A stretch of 64,000 bases of DNA from Aphanomyces cochlioides (Eukaryota; Oomycota; Saprolegniomycetes; Saprolegniales; Verrucalvaceae). This document shows, piece after piece, positions 43,501 to 51,782 of the stretch (the stretch's first letter is position 1; every line of letters starts with the position of its first letter). The position numbers and the translations under genes are program-made. Location: assembly GCA_019828595.1 (NCBI GenBank), contig JAHQRK010000023.1, positions 992,001-1,056,000 on the forward strand, written 5' to 3'. The notes under the pieces were generated by a model. It saw only the letters and a program-made list of their open reading frames with translations. It was not told the DNA's origin and ran no database searches.

Positions 43501-43736
43501 ATCGCGTTGCTGTCTTTGGCTGCGGTGGCCCTTACCTTGGCATTGCGTGGGTCTGGTCCATCATTTGGCACTTCCCCCTCGACTTGATCAAATTCGCTGT
43601 CAACTACGTGCTCCACAAGAACACCTATACCCAAACCGCCTTCACGTCGCGCATCAACGCTGGCCATCCATCCATGACGCACAACAAGGTCACCAGTGTC
43701 GCCCGCTCAATCCGCGCGAGCAGCACCGTCCCTTAA
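40542..43736 (+). CDS. PMA: Plasma-membrane H+-ATPase, copy 3 (mosaic)
   Basis: Third proton pump, 1064 aa, ATG at 40542 (MASAYQSLTTPHEQKNY). All motifs are intact: TGES, phosphorylated D342 in CSDKTGTLT, MVTGDH, MTGDGVNDAPAL. The loop between segments 7 and 8 differs clearly from copies 1 and 2 (AYSTNGFDGIAKAENLC, HGFDDIFKNLQ) but has the same length class and Cys pattern. At DNA level the gene alternates between diverged stretches and tracts identical to copies 1 and 2: about 41021-41280, 41958-42315 and 42435-42730. One oddity is QANIGIAVDD where the others have QADIGIAVDD, beside the hinge motif. The C-terminus is short (SIRASSTVP). Confidence 0.93.
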   Translation: MASAYQSLTTPHEQKNYINDAGQMEWGAIPLNAALDKLKTSREGLSTGEAQKRLKEHGPNKLPEVKVNRLMLFLGFMWNPLSWAMEVAAILSLVLLDFPDFGLIMALLLLNACIGYFEEIQAGDAVAALMGQLAPEAKVFRDGAITRIPADQLVPGDVIRVRLGDVLPADLKFLEGDPVKIDQSSLTGESLPVTKSTGDEGYSGSVCKQGEIEAVVTNTGVNTFLGRAASQIAGAESHGRLQEVLTTVGNFCMVSIVLWCIIELVVQMGSRLDENPCLIISDGCLGVANILVLIVGGIPVAMPTVLSVTLAIGSSALAKENAIVTRLTSIEEMASMEVLCSDKTGTLTLNKLSVDMDNLIPYNDFTKDQILRDAALAARTENNEAIDIVCFETYPEKDMLWQKYTLLHYTPFDPTTKRTIAKLRENATGRIFRTCKGAPQICLDMDVNAESLRKEVEGRINEYAARGYRGLGVSISEGDVDLDKAEWKLVGLMPLFDPPRHDTAETIRRAIDLGVAVKMVTGDHRVIAIETCRQLGMPTNILDTSFFNQAPPPGMNLAQLVYETDGFAQVFPEHKFEIVRHLQSLNKVVGMTGDGVNDAPALAQANIGIAVDDATDAARAAADMVLVSPGLSVIITAIRMSREIFLRMKNYAMYSIAMTVRIVCTFGLLTVCYNWYFPTILVVVLAILNDGTILTISKDNVTASRTPDSWKLKSVFISSICFGLWLTLSTIVLFAVAYSTNGFDGIAKAENLCVSCIKDHCHDFFTDKVQTCSLTGNSSSCGELDGSITKGSSYDLLGAERAGHIKAYWDEYSAKYKHGFDDIFKNLQVNHINHLGVEPEALEAYNQYVYQYTVGKSGAAFKGDYSVAQSAGRGNGVSFVGHDYLPLTNGVGFCDYVWGYSNFNSTWSRGKKSIGPGMQKKDGIMRGLIYTQVSISGQALIFVTRTAGINTWFFAEKPCNLLLFAFVVAQVAASVIGYFGFQGYPSDRVAVFGCGGPYLGIAWVWSIIWHFPLDLIKFAVNYVLHKNTYTQTAFTSRINAGHPSMTHNKVTSVARSIRASSTVP

Positions 43737-44506
43737 ACTATTTTGTCCCCATGGCACTGCCACAGCTCAACCAACTCCGTGAAGCATTTATAAGTTTGTT
43801 TATAAACGATCATCGTATCGTGTTTGAATTCCTAACTGATGGCGATGAACAGCGTTTCCTAGCCGTCAATTAGCAACCGGCCATTGATGTGAACCGCTCG
43901 ACCACGTACGTTACCAACATTGGCTTCGCTGTCATGTCGACGGTAGAAACATGGTCATGCCCAAGGCACAATGGGATGATCTATCATTTCAACCGCGTGG
44001 CAATAGCTGCAGGAACATCCATCTGGCACGCCGCTTCCTGGAAAGACTTTTCTGTCATGGCGTCGGGAGTCAGGCGACAGTGCGCACTGCAGGCGAGAAC
44101 AGTCGAGAGCAAGCTGAATCAGGCTCAAGCTCTCGTCTGATGCAATTCAATCAACTCTTGACGACGTCACCACTGCTACACGTATAGGAAAAGCTGGTAC
44201 ACTCGTACCTAGGTACGGTTAGTTACCCGTGCAACTTGGTGCATGTGCTGGGAACTGGTCATGAGCTTCCAGGTGCACCGCGCCAGCGCAAGGTGGAGCT
44301 ACCGAAGGGGATCTCCTTCTAACGCCACTCTCAGCCATAGCTACGCGGCTGTCTTGATGAGCTACCGCTTGAATCCGAGGCGATATCAGCGCAGCCAGAG
44401 GTTGCAACCGAGATTTCCGCCGGCTTCCATGTGGATGTGATAGTTATCAGACGAGCCGACGCACGGCCGGCGCTACAAACCACCTCTCCATTTGAAATCT
44501 TGCGTC
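43737..44506. other. 3' region of ATPase 3 and protease promoter
   Basis: The first 230 bp are copied again at 47480-47711 together with the end of the ATPase gene. The rest precedes the protease gene. No gene seen. Confidence 0.5.
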
Positions 44507-46804
44507 ATGCTGCACAAGTTCCTGCTGCTCGCGCTTGGCGCAAGCTACGCCACGGCCAAGATCTCGCCGTCTCTGAGCCGCCGTTTGGAAGTGAATCCAG
44601 CGGCGCGACCCAACATTGTCGTCTCGTTCCACCAGCCACAGGTGGAATCGTCGACCGGCATCGAATCAGTGAGCAACCTCGAATCGCTCTCCAAGCCAGC
44701 GCGCTCCGAGTTTGTCCGCGATACGCTCCAGAAGCAAGCCACGGAAACCCATGCTGGCTTGCTCCAGCTCTTGACCACGACGCCACAGATCGAGTCGACA
44801 TCGGAGATCTCGTTCGAGTCGTTCTACATCGACCAGAAGGTCTACATTGAAAACGCGACGCCGGAAATCCTCGCGCAGATCCAAAAGTTGCCCAACGTCA
44901 AGAGCATCGACGAGCAAGTCACGTTCTACCTCGAACCTCTCTTGCCGTCGTCGTCGTCGTCGTCTTCCCGTGTCGAAAGCACGCTCCCGACAGAAGTGTG
45001 GGGCATCCCAAAGATCGAAGTCCCTGCCGTGTGGAAGACGGGCAACACTGGCCAAGGCATCGTCGTGGCCAACATTGACACGGGAGTCCTCGGCACGCAC
45101 GAAGCGCTCAAGAGCAACTGGCGCCGCGACTACGGCTGGTTTGATCCCATCTACAACACGACCGTGCCGACCGATTCTCAAGGCCACGGGACCATGACGA
45201 TGGGCGTTGTCGCCGGCGCTGTCAATGGAATCGGCGTCGCTCCTGGATCTCAATGGATCGCGTGCGTCGGCTGTGATGCCCAAGGCAATTGTCCTCAAGT
45301 TGTAATCACCCGCTGCGCGCAATGGCTCTTGTGTCCTACCGACAGCACCGGCAAGTCGGACTGCTCCAAAGCGCCGCACGTCATCAGCAATAGCTACAAC
45401 ACTGACAAGGCAGACGCGCTCGACGACGTCATCAAAGCGTGGCGCGCTGCTGGCATCGTCCCAGTCTTCTCCAACGGCAACAAAGGCTCTGCCAGAGGCT
45501 GCGGTGTCTCGTCGTACCCTGGATCGTCTGTGGGGGCGATCGCTGTCGGCGGCTCCAACGACCATGACGAGTTGTCGTATTTCAACAGTCTTGGCCCTGC
45601 TCCTGATGGCCGCATCAAGCCTGACTTGCTCGCTCCTGGCTCTTCCATCGTCTCGTCGTCCAGGTCGGGCAACAAGGAGTACGACTACTCGGACGGCTCC
45701 AGTTTGGCGGCGCCGCATGTCGCCGGCGCCGTCGCTTTGTACTTGCACGCCAACCCCAAGGCGACGTTCGACCAAATCTACGCGGCGCTCACCACGTCAA
45801 CAGTCAACGACACGTTGACCATGTACACCAACACGTGCGGCGGCATTCCCGCGACGACGTTCCCCAACAACGGCTACGGCTACGGTCGTCTCAATGTCCG
45901 CGCCGCTTTGGGTCTTCCCGACACGACTGGCGTCTGCTACGCGCTTGAGAAGGACACGGAATACATCGGCAACGACTTTGCCAACACGTCCCGAGCTTCT
46001 GCGGCCCTGTGCTGCGACGACTGCGCTGCCACGCCGGGCTGCAAAGTGTTCACGTGGAAGAATGAAAACGGCGGCACGTGCTACCTCAAGAACGCCAAAG
46101 GCCTCGGCTCCTACGGCGATGGAACCATCTCGTCCATTCTGAAGGCCAACCGTCCACCGACTCCATCAACGCCGGCACCAACGCCAGCGACGACGCGAAC
46201 ACCGCCTCCATTCCCAACCAACATCCCGACTGTCACTCCAGCCGCCACCAAAGCCACGACGGTGGCTCCTGCCACGACCGCCAAGCCAACGACAACGAAA
46301 AAGCCCACAGCGGCTCCAACGACGACCAAGAAAGCTGCCACGACGGCAAAGCCCGTTCAAACATGCCAGTCGATCCAAAACAACGTCGATTACTTTGGCT
46401 TTGATTTCAAGTCGACGTCGCAATCGTCGGCCGATGCTTGCTGTGCCGACTGCGCCGCGACGCCTGGCTGCAAACTGTTTGTCTGGACCGACTTTGAAGG
46501 CGGCACTTGCTGGCTCAAGCACACCATCGGCGTCAATTCGACACTAAGTGGAGCGAAGGCCGGCTTCCTCTCCACCAAGTCGTCGTCTTCGTGTGGACCG
46601 CAAAAGATCAACGTGGACTATCCCGGCAACGATATCAATGCCACGCAGCGAGCGACGCCAGACTTGTGCTGCGACGTCTGCAAGAACACGACTGGATGCC
46701 GCAATTACGTCTGGACGAACTTTCAAGGCGGCACTTGCTGGCTCAAGTCGGCCCAAGGCGAAGCCAAGGAAGAAGACGGCGCGGTCGCTGTGTCGCTAGC
46801 TTAG
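44507..46804 (+). CDS. Secreted subtilisin-like protease with PAN domains
   Basis: S8 serine protease, 765 aa. The ATG at 44507 opens a signal peptide (MLHKFLLLALGASYATA). An inhibitor-like propeptide covers about 20-150, with a Ser run at about 147-152 from a GTC/TCG microsatellite. The catalytic domain has D191 (NIDTGVLGTHEA), H227 (DSQGHGTMTMG), oxyanion N325 (FSNGNKG) and S399 (GSSLAAPHVAG). Three PAN/Apple domains follow (about 480-540, 620-685, 690-765), each with a CC-C core and GGTCYLK or GGTCWLK ending. The first two are joined by a Thr/Pro-rich linker (about 545-615). Secreted S8 proteases of this build are known from water moulds and digest external protein. The PAN part probably targets it to a surface. 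Confidence 0.92.
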   Translation: MLHKFLLLALGASYATAKISPSLSRRLEVNPAARPNIVVSFHQPQVESSTGIESVSNLESLSKPARSEFVRDTLQKQATETHAGLLQLLTTTPQIESTSEISFESFYIDQKVYIENATPEILAQIQKLPNVKSIDEQVTFYLEPLLPSSSSSSSRVESTLPTEVWGIPKIEVPAVWKTGNTGQGIVVANIDTGVLGTHEALKSNWRRDYGWFDPIYNTTVPTDSQGHGTMTMGVVAGAVNGIGVAPGSQWIACVGCDAQGNCPQVVITRCAQWLLCPTDSTGKSDCSKAPHVISNSYNTDKADALDDVIKAWRAAGIVPVFSNGNKGSARGCGVSSYPGSSVGAIAVGGSNDHDELSYFNSLGPAPDGRIKPDLLAPGSSIVSSSRSGNKEYDYSDGSSLAAPHVAGAVALYLHANPKATFDQIYAALTTSTVNDTLTMYTNTCGGIPATTFPNNGYGYGRLNVRAALGLPDTTGVCYALEKDTEYIGNDFANTSRASAALCCDDCAATPGCKVFTWKNENGGTCYLKNAKGLGSYGDGTISSILKANRPPTPSTPAPTPATTRTPPPFPTNIPTVTPAATKATTVAPATTAKPTTTKKPTAAPTTTKKAATTAKPVQTCQSIQNNVDYFGFDFKSTSQSSADACCADCAATPGCKLFVWTDFEGGTCWLKHTIGVNSTLSGAKAGFLSTKSSSSCGPQKINVDYPGNDINATQRATPDLCCDVCKNTTGCRNYVWTNFQGGTCWLKSAQGEAKEEDGAVAVSLA

Positions 46805-47037
46805 TCGTCCACTCGTTCCATAATAAAGTCATATTTGGTCGGCAATCAATCGTGACCACCCAATGGACCGCCGCGTTGTTGCCCTCCACGAACAATACGA
46901 TCGCTCGCTCCTCGATCAATTCTACAGCGACGTTCTTCTTCCATGCTTTGGCATGTAACTGCATGGCAGTTGTGAAGGAAGCGACAGTTAAGATGGTTGA
47001 CGCGTAAACTCCAACGACTATGCAAAACACCATTAAC
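46805..47037. other. Spacer
   Basis: Short region after the protease. AATAAAG near 46822 may serve as the polyadenylation signal. Confidence 0.4.
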
Positions 47038-47746
47038 GTGGTCGCGTGGAAAGAAGTCGATCGGGCCTGGCGTGCAAAAGAAGGATGGCATCATGCGTGG
47101 ACTCATCTACACGCAAGTGTCGATCTCTGGCCAGGCGTTGATCTTTGTCACGCGCACTGCGGGCATTAACACTTGGTTCTTTGCCGAGAAACCATGCAAC
47201 TTGCTCTTGTTTGCCTTTGTAGTCGCTCAAGTCGCCGCCAGTGTCATCGGTTACTTTGGCTTCCAAGGCTATCCGTCGGATCGCGTTGCTGTCTTTGGCT
47301 GCGGTGGCCCTTACCTTGGCATTGCTTTGATCAAATTCGCTGTCAACTACGTGCTCCACAAGAACACCTACACCCAAACCGCCTTCACATCGCGCATCAA
47401 CGCTGGCCATCCATCCATGACGCACAACAAGGTCACCAGTGTCGCCCGCTCAATCCGCGCGAGCAGCACCGTCCCTTAAACTATTTTGTCCCCATGGCAC
47501 TGCCACAGCTCAACCAACTCCGTGAAGCATTTATAAGTTTGTTTATAAACGATCATCGTATCGTGTTTGAATTCCTAACTGATGGCGATGAACAGCGTTT
47601 CCTAGCCGTCAATTAGCAACCGGCCATTGATGTGAACCGCTCGACCACGTACGTTACCAACATTGGCTTCGCTGTCATGTCGACGGTAGAAACATGGTCA
47701 TGCCCAAGGCAGACAATCATTTCAACCATGTGGCAATTAACAGCAG
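47038..47746 (+). pseudogene. Duplicated 3' end of ATPase copy 3
   Basis: Second copy of 43258-43995, that is the last 160 codons of ATPase copy 3 plus about 250 bp of its 3' flank. It ends in the same SSTVP stop at 47479. It lacks the catalytic part and carries a 36-base in-frame deletion that removes WVWSIIWHFPLD from a membrane segment. Otherwise the match is nearly exact, including the 3' flank down to ATGGTCATGCCCAAGGCA. It has no promoter of its own and is not expected to be functional. Confidence 0.92.
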
Positions 47747-48135
47747 GTTGTACAATCTGGCTCGTTGTGCAATCGTTGTACCACAACGGCGTTTTGTACT
47801 AAAATTGTATAACGTTTTGTTATAAATCACGAAACGCTTGTTATGAATATTTAAAGCCTTCTAGATTAAGAGAACAGCTTGTTCTACATATTTAAAGCCT
47901 TCTAGATTAAGAGAAAAACTTTTTATATTGTGGGTTCACTAGAAATTTCCCAATTTGGATTGGTTCTTTGCAAATCACGCCAATACATTGGATGAATGAA
48001 ATACTTTCCCTCATGGGGATAGTACTTTCTCTCAAATTTTATTTAGCCAATCACAATAGCCCAAAATATTTATTAGCCAATGGCGTCGATTGGTGAATCA
48101 GTGATCTGAATCAAATCACCAATAACGTAAATCAC
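47747..48135. other. AT-rich spacer with short repeats
   Basis: Contains a 28-bp direct repeat (ATATTTAAAGCCTTCTAGAT, at 47848 and again 38 bp on) and the second copy of the dispersed repeat at about 48027-48100. No gene. Confidence 0.5.
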
Positions 48136-48306
48136 CAGTCTTTGCCCTGTTTTTCAGTTGTTTGCCCCTTTCGCTTTTCACGGGCCAGAGTATTGTATTA
48201 TATCCAACCGTAGAGCTTCGTGGGCAATAAAGACTTCTTATTGGTCAAATGGACCATTGGTGGGAAACACTAAGACATAATATTCTATGAACCAGCACAT
48301 TTGGAA

Positions 48307-50218
48307 ATGCCGAAGCACGTCAACCACTCGCCTGAAGTGATCGAGTCCGCAATCCAAAGAGTTCTAGAAGGTGAGAAACAGAAACATGTAAGTATATCGA
48401 CAGCCATATCGCACATTAAAGCACTACCGTATTTCCTGTAAGGTTGTCACCACTATTTTTTTCCCATTGAGTTGTCACCACTGATAAAATTATTTAAATG
48501 ATCCATACAAATTTATAGTATCATTTATAATACAATCTGATGAAATTTTTCGGAGTTCCCCTTGAGTTGTCACCAGTCAGATCTTATTGGAAGAAATGCA
48601 ATGGCTCAATTAGATACCAGGGTCATAAATTTGTCGTGTTCATGCGTTGCAGTCGGCAAACCTGGACCCAAATGAGCGTTGCAGGTTTTCATTCTCCCAA
48701 ACTGGAGTCAGCCACTCGTAAAGTCGACATACGACTGCGAAGTGTTCATGATAATATTATGATTGGTAAATAAGTCTAATTTTTACCCAATCAAATGTAC
48801 CTCGTTTTGATATCTGATTTCCTTTGGACTTGTCACCATTTTCGAAAATCATTCGTGGTGACAACCTTACGGGAAATACGGTATATATGTTTGAAGCGCC
48901 GTGGTTCACCTATAAAGGCGAAACGCATGGGCCCACCACCTTCTCTCCCAGCTGATTGCGAGGCTAAACTTGTCCAATGGACTGTGGGTATGCAACGTGA
49001 TGGTTTCCCGATCGATCGTCATGATTTACTTATCAAAGCAAACGAGATATGCACATTGATGGGAATTCGAAAGCTTACACATGGCTGGTGCGCGAGGTTC
49101 TTGAAACGTCATCCCGAATTGACCATGCGGCAGTCACAAATTATATCAAGAGTTCGCAATGAGATCGACTTGGATGGTGTTCACAATTTGTTTACCACTC
49201 TTGTCAACGTCACGGTTGAAAACCAATTATCCTCTGATCGAATATTCAATATGGACGAAACTGGTTTTGGTACTCGCCAAAAGTCCAAGAAAGTTCTTGC
49301 CTGGAAAGGATCATCAAATGTTTGGTCGAAGACTATTACCGCCAACTTTCATCTCACTATTGTGGCTAGCGCTAGTGCCAATGGATATATTTTACCACCC
49401 CTGTTTATTTTACCCGGACAACGTATTGATCAATCTGTATCAAATGAGTGCACTATCTCGAATTCATCAGTCACAGTCAGTGACAGTGGATTTATCAATC
49501 GTTCAATCTTTCGAAAATGGTTGACTTTCCTTGCTGAGCATGTGCCACCAACTGTGAAAAGACCAATTGTTCTGTGTTTGATGGATATAAAGCCCATTTC
49601 TCCGACCCACTCATTATTTTGGATGCATTGAGACTTGAAATCTTGTTGGTTTGTCTTCCTGGCAATGCTACACATTTGGTGCAACCTTTGGACGTTGCTG
49701 TCTTTGGGCCATACAAGAAGAAATTGAGACGAGATCTATTTCAATACATGGTTAGCTCATCTACATGCAATGTATCTAAACCAACCTATGGCTATTCGTT
49801 TGGCTACAAATGCTTGGACTCAATCTATATCCTCGAGCAATGTTGTGTCTGGTTTTCGGTCATGTGGTATTTTTCCACCTTCTTGGGTTGAAATGAAGAG
49901 GCGTTTGTCTCTGTTTTCATCAAATGGGACAAAGTCAGCGTGCTTGGATGGATTGTGGCTTCGTCATCGTGAAGTTATTGAGACTGATGTTCTTGTACTG
50001 CCCGCGGAAACAAAAGATCCACAGGAAAGCGTAAGACTATTGATGTTGCAGGGAAGCTCTTGACAAAAGACATGGCCGAACATATGTTTGATGAGATGTC
50101 AGTTCGCTCGAAGAGAAAGTCAAAACGTTCAAAGCCCTGTCAAGAGAGTACAGATGCTAGTGAGCTACAACATTCGTGTGTTAATCCTGATGATAATGTC
50201 GAAGTTTACATGCTTTAG
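48307..50218 (+). pseudogene. Pogo/Tigger-type transposase, disrupted
   Basis: Transposase with an N-terminal Psq-type helix-turn-helix (MPKHVNHSPEVIESAIQRVL, 48307 on). It is interrupted at 48425 by a MITE and resumes at about 48885 with YICLKRRGSP. A CENP-B-like DNA-binding part (LTHGWCARFLKRHPEL) follows, then the DDE domain: NMDETGF near 49250, a frame shift near 49585, DGYKAHFSDP, and GNATHLVQPLDVAVFGPYKK. Further frame changes near 49780 and 50030 lead to a Lys/Ser/Arg-rich tail ending at TAG 50216-50218. These motifs are characteristic of the pogo superfamily. The element is inactive. Confidence 0.85.
48427..48881. mobile_element. Mariner-type MITE of 455 bp
   Basis: Inserted in the transposase gene. 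The ends are inverted repeats of about 27 bp, starting CCGTATTTCCTGTAAGGTTG on the left and matching on the right with one difference. TA stands on both sides (48425-48426 and 48882-48883), the classic Tc1/mariner duplication. Inside are repeated TTGTCACCA motifs in both orientations and no coding potential. Confidence 0.9.
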
Positions 50219-51014
50219 CCATGACAGAATTGAGAGTTTGCAGACAAAGTGATGTTGAATGGGCCAGTGCATGTCATCCATGTCGCAAAGTACCAAATGT
50301 GACAATTTCCCATTCAAACAAATAACTTGCCAAAACAAATATTTTTATGTGGGTTAGGGTAATAAATAGTTCCAGAATTTTGCACTTTTTGAGGTCAACA
50401 ACTCAATTCTTGCACTTTCCATACAATTATCAAGTATAAAAGGGGGCAAAATACTGATTATTGTGAAGTTGATGATGTGCTTTTAATCATTGAATGTGGC
50501 TTGTGTATTGAGTAAACCCTTCATTGATTGATACTTTCATATAGAGCGGTTTTACTATTTACACTTCTCTCATTCTACACACCATCTCTCTGCATTTCTC
50601 CTCTACACGTCAAAATGTTGTGGGTTGTACAAATCTTTGTGGATCTCGAGATAGTCCAAAAAGCTAAGGGGTCGATATCGAGGGCAAAGACTGGTGATTT
50701 ACGTTATTGCCAACTTCGTCGATTTGCCGAAATGATTTTGAATGTATTTTTCTCTTTAAATGAATCTTTTACCAATAAAGGGATCCTCCTAGAACCATCT
50801 ACGCTGGGGATGCGCGAGGTACCATTGTTAAATCTTACCATAGCTTTGAGCTAACGGTTGTGCTCTATGCACCTTACATAATACACGTCTCCATATGTAA
50901 TGGTCCTGTGGCACAACGTGCTGTACTAACAGCTTCAGTTTATCCCCTCATTCCGTTCGACTTCTTACGTAGATGGTATATTTTTTAATCGGGGCGACTG
51001 TGTATTGCTTTGTG
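50219..51014. other. Spacer with doubtful ORF
   Basis: AT-rich spacer. An open frame at 50528-50854 has only a TTG start and unrecognised wording, so I do not call it a gene. Confidence 0.4.
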
Positions 51015-51342
51015 CCTCGTCTTCTTCATCTTGGGCTCAACCCTTGTCCAGCTCCTCCAAGATGGCATCTTCCCAACTTGCGTGATTGGTGTTCAAGTCA
51101 TGTTTGCGGATTTGTTCTTGTCCATCGTCGGTCTCGACTTGGAATCCCGGAAGCACAAAGGCGACGTGGTCGTTCTCCTCGTGACGGCCGCCACATCGCT
51201 AGCTATTGACACTGGCCGTGGCTTTCTCATAGGTGCTGTCACGTATCTCATCTTGCGCTTTGCGGTGAACGATCCATCGACGTACAAGATGATTTCAGGC
51301 CCAGTCGAGCGCCGCAATGACGCGGCAGATCCACACCACTAA
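51015..51342 (+). pseudogene. MOT1-type transporter, 3' fragment
   Basis: Carries only the last 105 or so residues of a molybdate-type transporter: FFILGSTLVQLLQDGIFPTC, MFADLFLSIVGLDLE, VTAATSLAIDTGRG and NDPSTYKMI. It matches the end of the frameshifted copy at 54682-56152 very closely and differs at its tail. No 5' part exists; upstream is unrelated DNA. Confidence 0.88.
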
Positions 51343-51735
51343 AATTGAGCTCCCGCACTTTGTAATTTGAAAATTGTATCTTTGTCCTGAATAACTCTTC
51401 AAATTTTATACTGTGTACTGTACCGGTTTACATTGTCAAAGGTACTTCTAAAGTGGAGACTAACACTGTAAATAGTCTGGTCTGCTTGATTCACCAGTCA
51501 GCAGCAACTGGAATATATATGAGCCATTCGACGCAGGATCTAGTTTTCTATTGTGAATGATAAGCCACATGAGCTGAAACAAAGTGAAACATTGTGAAAA
51601 ACCAATTCATGCGGCATGCCAATATACTTTATCCAAAAATAAAGGTTGACAATTTTTACAGTTTTTACTTAGGGCAATTACACTATTCAATCAAATAACT
51701 GTATAATTAAATATATCATATTATGCAAATATTAA
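51343..51735. other. Spacer
   Basis: AT-rich sequence between the transporter fragment and the tyrosine-recombinase element. No gene seen. TAA at 51733-51735 is the left flank of the mini-element. Confidence 0.4.
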
Positions 51736-51782
51736 GGGTGCGTCTGGCAAAATTTCAAAATCAATATGCCATTTTCAGCTAA

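Larger units (their letters stand above)
48136..50456 (+). mobile_element. Pogo-like DNA transposon, decayed
   Basis: The region around the pogo-type transposase. Possible ends are CAGTCTTTGCCC at 48136 (or CAGTTGTTTGCCCC at 48155) and, read on the minus strand, CAGTATTTTGCCCCC at 50456; CAGT is the usual start of pogo ends. Flanking TA dinucleotides are not preserved, so the limits are tentative. A 455-bp MITE lies inside. Confidence 0.45.

Noticed and set aside
44666..45775. Antisense 369-codon frame over the subtilisin
   Set aside because: Arg/Asp/Val-rich shadow of a GC-rich coding region.
46151..46350. Thr/Pro/Lys-rich low-complexity stretch of the protease as a tandem-repeat gene fusion
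   Set aside because: It is an ordinary Thr/Pro linker between PAN domains, seen also in the tyrosinase.
48136..50456. Exact ends of the pogo element
   Set aside because: CAGT-type ends can be lined up in two ways and no TA duplication is visible, so I give only a tentative interval.
50528..50854. ORF starting with a hydrophobic segment like a signal peptide
   Set aside because: Only a TTG start, AT-rich spacer, no family resemblance.
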